64,000 nt of DNA from Sipunculus nudus (taxonomy: Eukaryota > Annelida > Sipuncula > Golfingiida > Sipunculidae): contig CM049307.1 in the NCBI GenBank assembly GCA_026874595.1, positions 80,576,643 to 80,640,642 on the forward strand, given 5' to 3'. The notes below the pieces were generated by a model. It made no database searches and was not told where the DNA came from. It saw nothing but the letters and a program-made list of their open reading frames with translations. This document shows positions 49,474-60,306 of this stretch, piece after piece; positions within the stretch are counted from its first letter, which is position 1, and each line of letters begins with the position of its first letter. Both the position numbers and the translations under genes were made by a program.

Positions 49474-50470
49474 TTAATTAGTTAACATAGAAGATATAGT
49501 CCTCCATGTTTCATAATATGGATTTTTAAAATTTAAATTTTTACTTGCTATATGCTTTTCAATTTCAAAAACATATATTATTTGTTGCTTTACCCTTATC
49601 CAATCTAATTTCACCTGTTCTAGACGAGAAGAGTAAATGGAGTATTTAATTAAAATAATAAGTAAATTTAAATCATTTCTGCCCTTTATCTTTCCAAATA
49701 AGACGTCTCTTTTACTTAAAACAATTCTTTCATTAGTGTGTTCATTCCACCATTCGGTAAAACGACTCCATAATGCAACTATATAAATATAAATATATAT
49801 CTGTAAACCCTCAATTTTATCATTTCGCTCTATTTTGGTTGCCAATGCTTCTAATATTAGGATATATAAATAAAGTGATAAAGGGTCACCTTGTCGGACT
49901 CCTCTTTCTATCTGTATACGCTCTGAAAGATGTCCATTGTTTATTACGTTACTAAATATGTTCATTTTTTTCTAATATTTGAAACATAAAGGCCCATTCC
50001 AATGAGTCAAAAGCCTTTTAAAAGTCGATTGCTAATAATATACCTTGTATATGTTTTTCCTCTGTATAAGGCAATAAATCTGATAGAAATCTTAAAACAT
50101 CATGAATGCCTGGACCTTTGATGAAACAAGACTGGTAATTATTTATTAATTTTGGTAAATACTGTATAAATCTATTTGAAGGTGCTTTTGACAGAATTTT
50201 ATAATCCGTATTTAAAGAGAAATTTGCCTCCAGTTTTCTACCTTAAATCGATCTTTTTCTTTATCTAATAGACTTATTATGGCTTGTCTTTGTACAGCAG
50301 ATATTTCTCCCCGCTTTTTTTAAAAGTTAAAGCCGTCAATCATATAATTACCAAAGATGTGCCAATTTTTTTGTAAAATTCAACAGGTATTCCATCACTC
50401 CCTGGGCTTTTGTTTGATTTCATAGTATTTAGAGCTTTTAAACATTCTTCAGATGTGAGTGGACCTTCAC
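49474..50470 (-). pseudogene. LINE reverse transcriptase remnant
   Basis: Minus-strand motifs in order: a finger motif with SPGSDGIPVEF (about 50380-50410), CFIKGPGIHDVLRFLSDLLP, AIDF*KAFDSLEWAFMFQIL (about 49985-50035), and RGVRQGDPLSLYLYILILEA (about 49855-49915). The catalytic (Y/F)ADD is deleted. The last part (49474-49790) is C-terminal sequence ending near MLTN. Confidence 0.82.
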
Positions 50471-50560
50471 AAGATAATTTTTTCATCTTCTGACAGCATT
50501 GGCATTTTAAGATCTTTTAAGTAATATTAAATTTCACCTGATGTCATCTTTAGATTTGAA

Positions 50561-51168
50561 CTATAAAGTTTTGTATAAATTTTTTTGTATATAATTAACT
50601 GGTCTGTGATCAGAATGATAGGCTGCCTCTATACAAATATCATCCACATAATCATATAGTGAGTTGGATATCAACCAGTAGTCCAACCTACAACGGGTAA
50701 CTGGATTATTTCTTCTCCATGTATATCTTTTTTTTTGTTTGGATATCTCCTCCTCCATACATCAGTTATATCAAATATCTCACATATAGAATTTAAAATG
50801 TTTCTGACTTGGTTTTTATTATGGTGTAAATTACCTATTTTATCTAATCTATTATCAAGAACAATGTTGAAATCCCAAACCAAAATAATATTACTTCTCC
50901 CTTTTTGGTTTTGCTCCATCATTCTCTCCATTAGAATCCTAAAAAATATGTTTTGTTCATTTAGGCTATTCGGTGCATATGTATTGATCAACAGAAACGG
51001 ATTATTTTCAATTATAGAATTTAACATAAGCAATCTGCCATTTTCATATTCATGAATTTGCTTTACCTGAATATCCAATTCATTATAAATTAATATAGCC
51101 ACACCACGACTATTATTATTCCCATGAATATAATATATCTTTGCACCCCATTCATTCTTCCAAAGCAC
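50561..51168 (-). pseudogene. LINE endonuclease remnant
   Basis: Two overlapping minus-strand frames. 50671-51168 reads NNNSRGVAILIYNELD, LLINTYAPNS and IILVWDFNIVLD (catalytic D-x-N). 50561-50758 continues with YTWRRNNPVTRCRLDYWLIS and AAYHSDHRPV (the terminal S-D-H). A frameshift lies in the overlap. The N-terminal part with the first Asn and the Glu is upstream, in broken frames. Confidence 0.85.
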
Positions 51169-52157
51169 TTCATTCTGTTCACTGCTATAAGTTTCTTGAA
51201 GAAAAGTTATGTCTGTTTTCTCCTTATGCAGTAATCTAAATAATGATATTTTTTTCTGGTTTTATTAAGTCCTCGAATATTTAATGTTTTAATATTTAAA
51301 TTACAGCTGCAACTATTGAACACTTCAAGTAAATATGATATGTTTTACCACATACAGAGATATATCAAACATGTCAGAGACTCTCATCAGTGCATTAAGG
51401 TTACCAGGACAGTACAATACCTGCAGGGCAAACACATTTTCCCCCTGCATTGGCCTTGACACAAGAAACACACATTGACCATTTAAAGGACACATAAGAG
51501 GCTTACCAAAAGCTTTAGTTCCCTCTGTTATTGGGTTGACCTATTTTAAACTTCCCCAAACAAATACCACTACTTCGGTCCTGCAATGCAATTTTGTGAA
51601 ACCGCAAATCCATCCAGGCACACCTCTTTGCATGCCACCCTTTGCAAAATAATTAAGTACAAGTGTACCTTTGAAAATCATCTTAACTTAAACTCAAAAT
51701 TCACAGTTAAATCCATGTGATACCAGGATATATTTGAAAGTAACATACTTACCTATAAAAAAAAGTTATATAATATTTAGTATAGTAAATTTACATTTAA
51801 ACATATAACCATGATTTAGTAATTATTAATTGCATTTAAAATACAGTTTCCAAAAGGCAAGACAATATTAGATAATAAATGGTTCACTTAGGTTCAGCTA
51901 TGACATTAAACTTTGTGTATATTATATTACAGCCAAAATGTAAACCACAGGGTATAATACTGAACAGAAACTTAATACGATTGAATACATATACAGGGTG
52001 CACTCAGTATGTACCATAGATCCTCCATATAACAGTAGCATGAATTGATATAGATAATGTGCATCTTAGTTCAACACACTAATGAAAATATATTTTTTAA
52101 AAGAACATAACCAGTAGACTTTATCTTGAACAATAAAATATTCGAAATTTCACAGAA
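51169..52157. other. Inter-ORF region of the minus-strand LINE, plus possible inserted sequence
   Basis: 51169-51300 continues the 5' end of ORF2 on the minus strand. 51300-52157 has no readable frame. It is longer than a usual L1 inter-ORF spacer and may hold an unrecognised insertion. Confidence 0.35.
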
Positions 52158-52926
52158 TCATAGTTTTTTTAGTTTGTTCAAATGGTTGATATGCACAAGT
52201 GAACCATCCTCCGTTTTCACAATTAATTTTCCATCAGAGGTCCATGCCAGTTGAACTTTTTTGTGTTCTTTAGCTGCCAGTAACAACTTGAATCTATAAT
52301 CAGTTAGATCTTCCACAATATAGAAGTCTGTTCCTTTTGGCAATTTTCTTTTCGTTATCACGTTCTGCCTACATGCGTAGCTAACAAATTTGATCAGAAT
52401 TGGCCGGTTCTGTTTCCCTGTGCGTCCTACCCTGTGCATCCTGTCAATCATCCAGGGGTCAACTTGGGCTCCAATCTTCTCGAAAATTTTCCAGACTTTA
52501 TCTCTTAAATTATCATTTTCGTCCTCCTGGACACCAATAATTCTTATACTATTTCTGCGACTGTACTGTTCTAATTCTTCACAGTGGGCCCTGGCTGACT
52601 CCAAGTCTCTCTCGAGAGAGAGATATGTTCACCTCAGGTAAAGTAGCCAGTTCTCTCTTACATTCATGTTTCAGCTTACATTCATCTTTCAGCTTACTTT
52701 CATATACACTTTCTAAATGACAAATAGCACTATTTACCTCAGTCTGCATGTTCTTTACCAGGGCCTCTGTCTGTTTAAGTGATGAATCAATCCCTTGACT
52801 CTCAGCTCTCAGAGTTTCAATTTTACAGTCCATTTTACTTTCCATTTCAGCCATATTGTTGTCTAAATGTTTCAAGATATTTGTTTCCATGCTCTTTAAA
52901 AATATTTCCATAGTATCTTTATCCAT
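52158..52926 (-). pseudogene. LINE ORF1 (coiled coil plus RRM-like and C-terminal domain), frameshifted
   Basis: Minus strand. 52579-52926 encodes a helical N-terminus (MDKDTMEIFLKSMETNILKH...) with heptad-like spacing. 52158-52604 encodes LEQYSRRNSIRIIGVQEDEN, IDRMHRVGRTGKQNRPILIK and FYIVEDLTDYRFKLLLAAKE. 'QYSRRNSIRIIGV' and 'I(D/E)R.HRVG...RPI(I/L)(V/I)KF' are hallmarks of the L1-type ORF1 (Transposase_22-like) RNA-binding protein. A frameshift at about 52590 splits it. Confidence 0.9.
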
Positions 52927-52990
52927 TTTCTCTCAATATATGGATTTTGGAGCTACTCCAAAGCACAACCTGCCATTTACATTGGCCTTG

Positions 52991-52996
52991 ACCTTC

Positions 52997-53038
<42 letters not shown>
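52991..53038. repeat. (AT)n microsatellite
   Basis: About 48 bp of alternating AT just upstream of the minus-strand LINE 5' end. Confidence 0.9.
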
Positions 53039-53042
<4 letters not shown>

Positions 53043-53345
53043 TATTCTAGTCATTAGATAGACCAGTCTTCCTTTAAACGCTAAAATAGTGGGACCGCCG
53101 GTGATTAAGGGGGGCCATATGTAGCCCCCTAATATGTCGACAATTTTTAGTTATAAAACATTGCAAATTGGTCGATTTGGCATTAGTAACCATTATGTCT
53201 ATTATATTATTATGTTTTCACATGTTCAAGACCAAGTTATGCCATTTTGGTTTCCTTTTCCCATATGAATTCATATATATATTCCCATTGTTGTTCCACA
53301 AATGTCTAAAATAAGATGGTCCCCTTAATATTGTCTGTATGGTTT

Positions 53346-53346
<1 letters not shown>

Positions 53347-53413
<67 letters not shown>

Positions 53414-53414
53414 A
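53347..53414. repeat. Compound (AT)n/(GT)n microsatellite
   Basis: Alternating AT with one GT interruption, then about 24 bp of GT. Confidence 0.9.
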
Positions 53415-53472
53415 GAGCGACATAAATAGTAAAATCATATATTGTTTAGTGTGGCCCTCCATTAATCCTTAC

Positions 53473-53723
53473 CACATTAGGCGCCATCCATGTGATCTGT
53501 TTCGCGGTGTTGTTCACTCTGGAAAACACCAGGGACCAGAAGGGATCTATTTCGGATTCCGGCAGTATTTAACAGCTTGTGTACTGTCATCAGGGTACAA
53601 GCAAGAAACATGTCAGTTATGCTCTCGATAAAAACACATTTGTCCATTTCATGTATTATGATCCTTCCACAGTCTTGATCATTTCGCCTGCATACTCGTA
53701 TCTTTGGCTGGTAGCCTGACAAG
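53473..53723 (-). pseudogene. Degenerate kringle exon 3 (minus strand)
   Basis: Homologous to 28096-28350 in inverted orientation: the same 5' part CQATSQRYEYAGEMIKTVEG, then a stop, KWTN, then in other frames LYPDDSTQAVKYCRNPK and IPSGPWCFPE. Acceptor (CTATCTTTCCAG) and donor (ATGTG|GTAAGG) are both recognisable. At least two frameshifts and several stops make this a pseudo-exon. It is more diverged from copies A and B than they are from each other. Confidence 0.72.
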
Positions 53724-53935
53724 CTGGAAAGATAGGACAACATTTAAAAATGGGTCTTTTCCTGCCAAATGATCTGATCTATCCCTTGTTAGTTACGGAA
53801 GAGGAATTCTTCAAGTTCGCATTGCGATATGATACCTGGATTAGTAGAGGAAATACCTCAATTGCACTTTGTCGTTGGAATTAAGAAATTAGGCAATTTC
53901 AGAAACCCGTAGCTTGATGAAACCCTGTTATTTAC

Positions 53936-54024
53936 CGCTTCTTGGTACGTCACATGTCTCCAACTGACTGTTGGGTCTAATGCTTTCTGTTGTCACGTTG
54001 TTCGATGATCCATCATAAACTTCC
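53936..54024 (-). pseudogene. Internally deleted kringle module (minus strand)
   Basis: Reads EVYDGSSNNVTTES, then jumps to NSQLETCDVPRSGK and a stop. It has the start and end of a kringle but lacks the middle (no NYC...PWC). It matches both ends of module 54035-54290, so it arose as a tandem copy that then lost about 140 bp. Next downstream on the minus strand is the kringle exon at 53473-53723. Confidence 0.6.
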
Positions 54025-54034
54025 TGTTATTTAC

Positions 54035-54290
54035 CGCATCTTGGTACGTCACATGCTTCAAACTCACTGTTCGGTATGCAGTGTAGCACCACGACCAGTA
54101 GGTTTGCCGTCTGGGTTATGGCATAAATTGGATGCGTCTGCCAGAGATGCATCAGGAAACAGTTCATATATTTCTTTCTTGTGTCCTGGTATTTTGACAT
54201 TAAACATGTCTCGAGCATACCTGCTGTTTCTGTTGTCACATTGTGCGATGATCTATCATAAACTTCCTTCTTCAGTGTGGATCCACACCC
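54035..54290 (-). pseudogene. Degenerate kringle module (minus strand)
   Basis: Minus strand: CGSTLKKEVYDRSSHNVTTE (first Cys and early strand), then after frame changes YELFPDASLADASNLCHNPD followed by GKPTGRGATLHTEQ, then SEFEACDVPRCG. These correspond to the kringle landmarks (first Cys, 'FPDAS', 'N-x-C-x-NPDGKPTG', and terminal CDVPRC), with the WC Trp/Cys and the second Cys lost. It ends at GCG|GTAAAT. Confidence 0.65.
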
Positions 54291-54984
54291 TTATAACCAG
54301 GGAATGTGTGTCTGTGTTTAATGGTTAATTTGGCTGCTTTATGTAGAGTTATACAGGGATGTAAGTTAAAATCTCATATTTCTCTGTCCCGCATGACACA
54401 AGTTTACAAAGGTTCAATTCGTTCACGATGGTCATATTTAATTATTTTCACCTGTGATCGCTTCTGAGAATTTTTTGGGCAAACGTTTATAGCAATACCT
54501 AAAGCAGGAAGCCACACGTACTAGGTAATCCTCACAATCAAATCCAGAAGGAAACGTAAAAATGTAAAAGAATAAATAAATAAAACTAGTTTCCTCTTTT
54601 TGCTGCAAGCCGTAGTGTGAGAAAGTCTATATATAACGATGTAATAAACACCAACTACAAGGCAAGATGAAACTTTTCATAGCCTTCTTATGCTGTAATT
54701 GAATTGTACGCTCACTGCATTGTGATCGGCCAACATCCCAGTCCTCCAAAACCACATTAGGCCCCTAAACAACGTTGTGATGGATTAAATACGTTAACCG
54801 TCCAGACGATAGAGTGTTAGGTGTTGGTCACAAATTAAACCATGCTCTTATTTGATGTTCAGTGATCTAACGGTAAGTAAACATGCAGTAGATAGGAACA
54901 TGACAGGGCAGGATAATATGAAATGACCACAATTCCAATTTAATCTAGGAAGACTGTTTTAAAAGTCTGTACAGTTTTAACATC
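54291..54984. other. Non-coding stretch
   Basis: I see no further kringle or methyltransferase exon. Confidence 0.35.
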
Positions 54985-55495
54985 ACATGTTTAACTCACA
55001 TTTAGCCACAAACGGTCGCTACTGGCACGTGCACTTTAAATTGCACATCATGAGAGCTGACAACTGTTTAGGAACAAAAAGGGATTCTTATCATGTGATC
55101 AATATCGTCCATACGTTGTATTTCATGTGGGAATACCCATGGTAATGTTATAAAACTTGGTTTGGCACGATGTTGCGCCTATTTTAGCGTTACTAATGGT
55201 GCATACTAATATGATGTATTCACTACAACCAATTTGTGTAATTCCCTTGTGCCTTGCTAAGATCAAGACACCCTACGTTGCATATATGTGATATGAAATA
55301 CTGTGATCTTTATTGTTCTATTTATCTCTGTTTCATTCATTCATAAAAAAACTCACATGTTCTTATAATATAGAGTTTTGCGCCTAAAAATATTTATATT
55401 AACGTTTATCTCTGATTAAGCTCTCGCTGTGATCTAGCAAAATGGAAGATTCCTTTCAAGGTTAACCGTTCAACCGGACTTGTGGGTGTTGGCAA
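54985..55495 (+). pseudogene. Histamine N-methyltransferase-like pseudogene (exon 2 and 3 remnants)
   Basis: 54985-55180 aligns with exon 2 of the downstream gene: FNSHLATNGRYWHVHFKLHI versus FNSQVATNPRYEHVHFTLHT, then DSYHVINIVHTLYFMWE versus DSYHVIHIMHTLYFLWD, after which the frame is lost. 55425-55495 aligns with the end of exon 3 at DNA level (shared ATTCCTTTCAAGG and the exon-end GTTGG). The donor GT has become GC, and exon 1 was not found. It is a decayed tandem copy 7 kb upstream of the intact gene, same strand. Confidence 0.75.
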
Positions 55496-57930
55496 ACTGA
55501 ATGCAATTCATATATTCGTCGTCGAATTTAGGCTAAATGCAGAACCAGCAATGAATAGGACCCTATTTTATATACTTATAAATCATTTTGTTGTAATTTT
55601 GTTATCGCTTAATGCACGAGTGGACCTATAAACTTCTTTAACATTTGAGAAATATTTTATTATTAAAAGATTACCAATTGTATATAGTTAAATATATCAT
55701 CCAAATATTTGTTATTTTATTCTGTTTACCACAATTATTGAAAAAAAATTATTGAATACGTACATAAAGGATTTATTTTCATCTATAAAATTCTTTTGAA
55801 GAATACCACTGGTGCTTTCATTTGCTAACAGATTAAACGTTTGCTGGAAATCCATGTAAACATGGAACAAACAATGTTTATGGGATATGATAAAAACGAT
55901 GTGGTTAAAATTACAATTTAGATTTGTGAAGTTAATCAGGGAAGGTAATTAAAATGTCACTGTCCTGTCTTATTGCAAGTCAAATAACAATTGTTCATGC
56001 AAAGATGTGTGAAAACGGACAGTCACAATGTATACAAAATAGGGTAAATATTAGACCAGAAAACTGAATGTATCGGCAAAATCCAAATTTAAAGCTGGTA
56101 TGCTCTTTAATAAATGTTAACACAATAACCTCTCACAAATTATCATGAAAATTCGGACTAGGCTTATTTTGCAGCTGCCTGGTAGTGAATTACATGGTAG
56201 GATATCGGAAGAAATTTGTTATAATTACAACCACTGTCAGAGATTGCAAAATACCTAAATATATACTTAATAACGGAAATATTAATCCAAATTAACCTTT
56301 CATTTCACTATTAGAAATAAGGGAGCAAACAAATATTTTCAGACGTATGTTAGTTTTAATAACAGAACTCACTCTGCCAAACTTTTCACCGATTAAAAGG
56401 ATTGCGTATTGCCCTAACAGTAAGCTCACGGCATACCTTGTGTTTAAGTGGCTTGGTGAATAAAGAATATATCACAAATTACTCCACAAACAATTAAAGA
56501 ACCAAAAAAAGCTTTAGAGGCTATCATTCTGGTGCCTGATTTACATTCCTGTAAAATAAAAGAAATATGTTATTGATGTTAAAAATTAAATCGTATAAAA
56601 AAAACAACAATATGAAATGCCCCTTTGCCCCAACAAATAATAATTATTGAAAAAGTAATACTTATTTGAAACATTAAGTTTAAAGGGTGCCATGTCACCC
56701 TAATAGAGGGGAATTGGCATTATAGTCCGTTTCATCTCCTCATGTCTACTTTTTTTTAGCCATGAACAATTTTATTTGTTACTTTTAAATGGAAAACCTG
56801 ACAGTGCAGGGTAGAGAATTGAAGAACCTAATATTCAACAAGGTAAATAAATACCTAGCTCATAGATTATTTCAGAAACAGAATTATTTAAAATTATGAG
56901 AAATCAGTCTATATTTTACAACATATCAGACCAACATTTGGCAGTCAAGGCCATTGGTCACATACAAAAACATACTTTTGATTGGATGATGTCATTTAAA
57001 CAGTCTAAAAATATAAGCACCTAAACAAAGTTGGCTACTCATGCAAGGACACATCTGATCTGACAGATCATCGGGAAGAGACAAAGCAGTTGTGAAACAT
57101 AAACTGGAGCTTTATTGTAAAATTTGTAATTGCCATATTAGGTTTTCAATTCCATATGTAGTGTTCTAGGAAATTATTGAAAATTACAAACTTATACTAA
57201 AATGATCTCCAAAAAAAACAGGTGGACACAGGTTGATAAAACCTTATTATATTAGGACTAGAGGTGTTTTGGGGAGGAATGTGTGCCTTCCCGCCTTAAT
57301 ACAATAAGCATTATTGTGTACCTTGGCTGCCTAAATAAAATATTCTTTTGGCCACCAACAGTTCAGTTCGTTTCTTGGAGGGTATCACCACAATCAATTA
57401 CGTGACTTGTTGGAATCATGCAAGGGCATATTGAGTTTACCTAGACGCAAAGTTATTTATTTATCGGCGATACAAGGTGTTTGTTTTATGTAAGGTAGAA
57501 GAACTGAATGTTTTTGACATGACCTTCCAGCCTTGAGAAGGTAAATTATTTAAGATATTTTAAAATGCAGCAATATATATCGACAAAATACGGCACTGCC
57601 CCCAGGGGAGGAAACTCTAGCTTGTATCAAGTTAAAAGATATGATTTCTTATTTTTTAAATGGATCCTGGGTACAGAAAATATGCACAATCACCCTAAGT
57701 CACCCTTGGTTTTCCGAAACACGTAGAAATAAAAGAATATATATATTTATACATTGTATAGTGTTAATGGGATTCAAGGTCGAGATCAGTCTTTAATGTT
57801 TTGATCTTTTATATATTTTTGCATAATTGTTAATTTTTGCAAATTACTAATGAATGTAATCAATGTGAAATGGAATGAATCTATCTTTCTGAAACTTTAT
57901 ATGAACAAAGAAGTGCAACCCAGTCCTATG
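55496..57930. other. AT-rich non-coding stretch
   Basis: No exon, transposon end or repeat partner recognised. Confidence 0.35.
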
Positions 57931-58105
57931 AATGTTTCAAGATGACAAAGCGAATTCAATCATTGCAGCAAAACTGGTATGTAAAATTTCTTACTCTGAT
58001 GAAATTATATGGATAGGTGTAATCGATAATAGCGTACGTCATCTTTATATATGGAAAAAGGATAGCTCTAAATATTTTGTTACTTGTTTACCAAGAAACG
58101 TTTGG

Positions 58106-58215
58106 GTATCGGCAATCGCAGGAGACAACTTTACGGAACAGTAATTGTCGGGCGTGCTCCGTTCAGCTAAAGCAGGAGACAACTTTATGTACCAGTAATC
58201 GTCAAGTGTGCTCCA
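58106..58215. repeat. 54-bp tandem duplication
   Basis: GCAGGAGACAACTTTA...CAGTAAT(T/C)GTC...GTGCTCC(G/A)TTC occurs twice back to back with about 20% difference. It makes the local minus-strand frame internally repetitive; no gene is implied. Confidence 0.75.
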
Positions 58216-59700
58216 TTCCAGCTTGTGTACTCGTGTCTCCATAACTGAGTCTCAGTGATCAACCTATAGGAAAACGTAAGGTTATCTTGGGTGGTTTGCC
58301 CCTGAAATCATCTGCCCAGTGTTTTCATGTAATGTGGCAGTTTGTTTTAAGGAAAGGAGGTTCAAACTGTCTAATTATTCTTTTAATTAGGGCGTGACCG
58401 TTCCTGACATTTGTGTACTAATTTAACGCATGTTTCACCTTAAAATGAGTAAAAAAAAATATTTATTCCCTTCAGCCGGTTTGGTATATGCCTCAAAGTG
58501 GTAATGTATATCGTTGATGGACAGTCATGAAGAATTTAGTTAAAATCAATTATTTGTAACTAGTTAAATATTTAGTATCTGCTTGTGTTAGCTTTAAAGC
58601 ACTGTGTGCTTCAGAATCGTAAACGTTTGATATATCCGATTTTCAACAAGCATTCTTTGAACATGTTCTAACACTCTTAACAATCAGCTTGACATTTCAG
58701 AAAAGCCTTGCAAAGAATTCTGTTTTTTTTTTTTTTTGGTCAGTTTGAATTTCACATGTTTTCTCATCGTTGATTTGTTTTAAAGAGAATATTGATAATC
58801 TACGATACGGCTCAGAGAGGACTTGGGAACTGCACAACAACATAACCTTTCGAAAGGTCTTTGCTGGTCGAGATATTCATGCATCCAAAGGGCTATGATA
58901 TAAAAACTAAAACAGTAGAAAATATAACATTTCAACACTAGAAATTCGCATTCTAAGGTATGCAAGCCTCCGCCATGTGGGGGTCTCTACTGTAGGATGT
59001 GCCCCGACACGTGTTTGCATTTACTATTCGGCAATATTAACAAATCACTCGTGCATAAGTGACTGTACAAATGTGAATACAGTGGAACCCCGCCTTGCGA
59101 CCAACCCACAATTGCGACCACCCAACAATTACGAACATTTTGCTGGGTCCCGAATTTTTTTAGTTTATTTATGTTTAAAAATGACTCAAAATTATGACCA
59201 TCCCTGAATTCAGAATTACGACCAGATTTCCTGGCCCCAGCGCTAATCCGACCCCGCTAATGCGACCACCGCCGAGAAATACTGAAACAACATTTATCAC
59301 GAGTCAATAGCTGTGTCTTGTCACAGGCGCCTTTACGAAAGATCAAAGCGGGTAACATAGTTTCTTAAACCGAGTGTTAATCTGGTCCTGCATATCTTCC
59401 CGACTCGGTGTCTTCGCTGAGACTCGTTGAGGTGTAGGTTACAGATCAAAGAGGGTAACCATCGGCCTGATTACTTAATGAGCCGGTCTGACCTGGGGTC
59501 AGATGCTAATTGCCCCTCAGTGATCACCTGTATTACAGCTACCCTAAGTGTGGGGTTGCGGCCTTAATATTTCAACTCATCACATATTGTTCGATCCTCA
59601 CTGGTAAAATTAACGACCTAGTTAATCCTAAATGTGTCCATACCTTACTGGCACTGAGTATTGGGCAGTCAGTAAAATGAATAAATAAAGCTTGCATGGA

Positions 59701-59715
59701 GGGGGGGGGGGGGGG
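59701..59715. repeat. Poly(G) tract
   Basis: Fifteen consecutive Gs (GG-rich from 59697) inside the pogo-like element; can form a G-quadruplex and is a likely sequencing-error site. Confidence 0.9.
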
Positions 59716-59809
59716 TCCCTCACATTAACTTGCCTTTTCTGATAGATCGTTGTCAGTTTATTTCTCTACTGGTTAAGTTTGCATTTTAATTGCTTGCTGT
59801 TAGGCAACC

Positions 59810-59951
59810 ATGCCTCTGAAAGAGCTCTCCTTGAAGGATAAAGAGGCGTTGATCAAAGCGGCAACACCACGCGCAGTCAGCAACAGTGGCTCAGCAGTTT
59901 AGCGTCGGGAAAACTCAAGTGCACGCAATATATACTCAAGCGGAAGGCTAA
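59810..59951 (+). pseudogene. pogo transposase N-terminal (CENP-B-type HTH) remnant
   Basis: The ATG at 59810 begins MPLKELSLKDKEALIKAA. After a frameshift near 59870 the frame resumes with AQQFSVGKTQVHAIYTQAEG and a stop. 'K-x-x-L-I-K...x-A-x-Q-F-x-V-G-K-(T/S)-x-V' is the helix-turn-helix of pogo/CENP-B DNA-binding domains. The DDE catalytic region is absent. Confidence 0.72.
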
Positions 59952-60306
59952 ATATATGACAGCCACGTATTATGTTCAATATGCATTCAGTAGGTTGTAA
60001 TCGTATTGCCTTAGTGTTATTATTTGTTAATCATTCGTCACTACGTATGTGTACATGTATATTAATTTTAATCATGAATAAATATGTTCAGCTACACACA
60101 AAAAAACATTCATAATAAGGGTCCTCCGCTAAGTAAAATATTGTGTTATAATTCACATTAAAAATATGCAACAGATAAACTCTGATACACATTAAATATC
60201 AGCGTGTTATATGCGACCACGGTAAGAGTTTCACAAATACGACCACCCCAAAATTACGACCACTTTGCTCAGTCCCCAGGGTGGTCTTAATTGTTGGGTT
60301 CCACTG

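Larger units (their letters stand above)
49312..52930 (-). mobile_element. L1/Tx1-like LINE, nearly full-length but decayed
   Basis: Read on the minus strand from 52930 to 49312 it holds ORF1, then endonuclease, then reverse transcriptase, the order of an L1-type element, then a TAAA-rich tail. Each part has at least one frame break. An internal deletion after the RT motif GVRQGDPL removes the YADD/FADD region: the frame passes from EGLQ through an (AT)n stretch directly into C-terminal sequence. It is a separate insertion from 45440-48010, facing the opposite way. Confidence 0.85.
59080..60306 (+). mobile_element. pogo/Tigger-like DNA transposon remnant
   Basis: The 1227-bp element has terminal inverted repeats CAGTGGAACCCCGCCTTGCG and its counterpart ending in TTGTTGGGTTCCACTG. 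It is flanked on both sides by TA, the target duplication of Tc1/mariner/pogo elements. Repeated (A/T)CGACCA motifs occur inside each end, as in Tigger elements. Inside is the first part of a pogo-type transposase; the catalytic domain is deleted, so it is non-autonomous. Confidence 0.82.

Noticed and set aside
57932-58144. 70-residue plus-strand frame
   Set aside because: No recognised domain and it overlaps the 54-bp tandem duplication.
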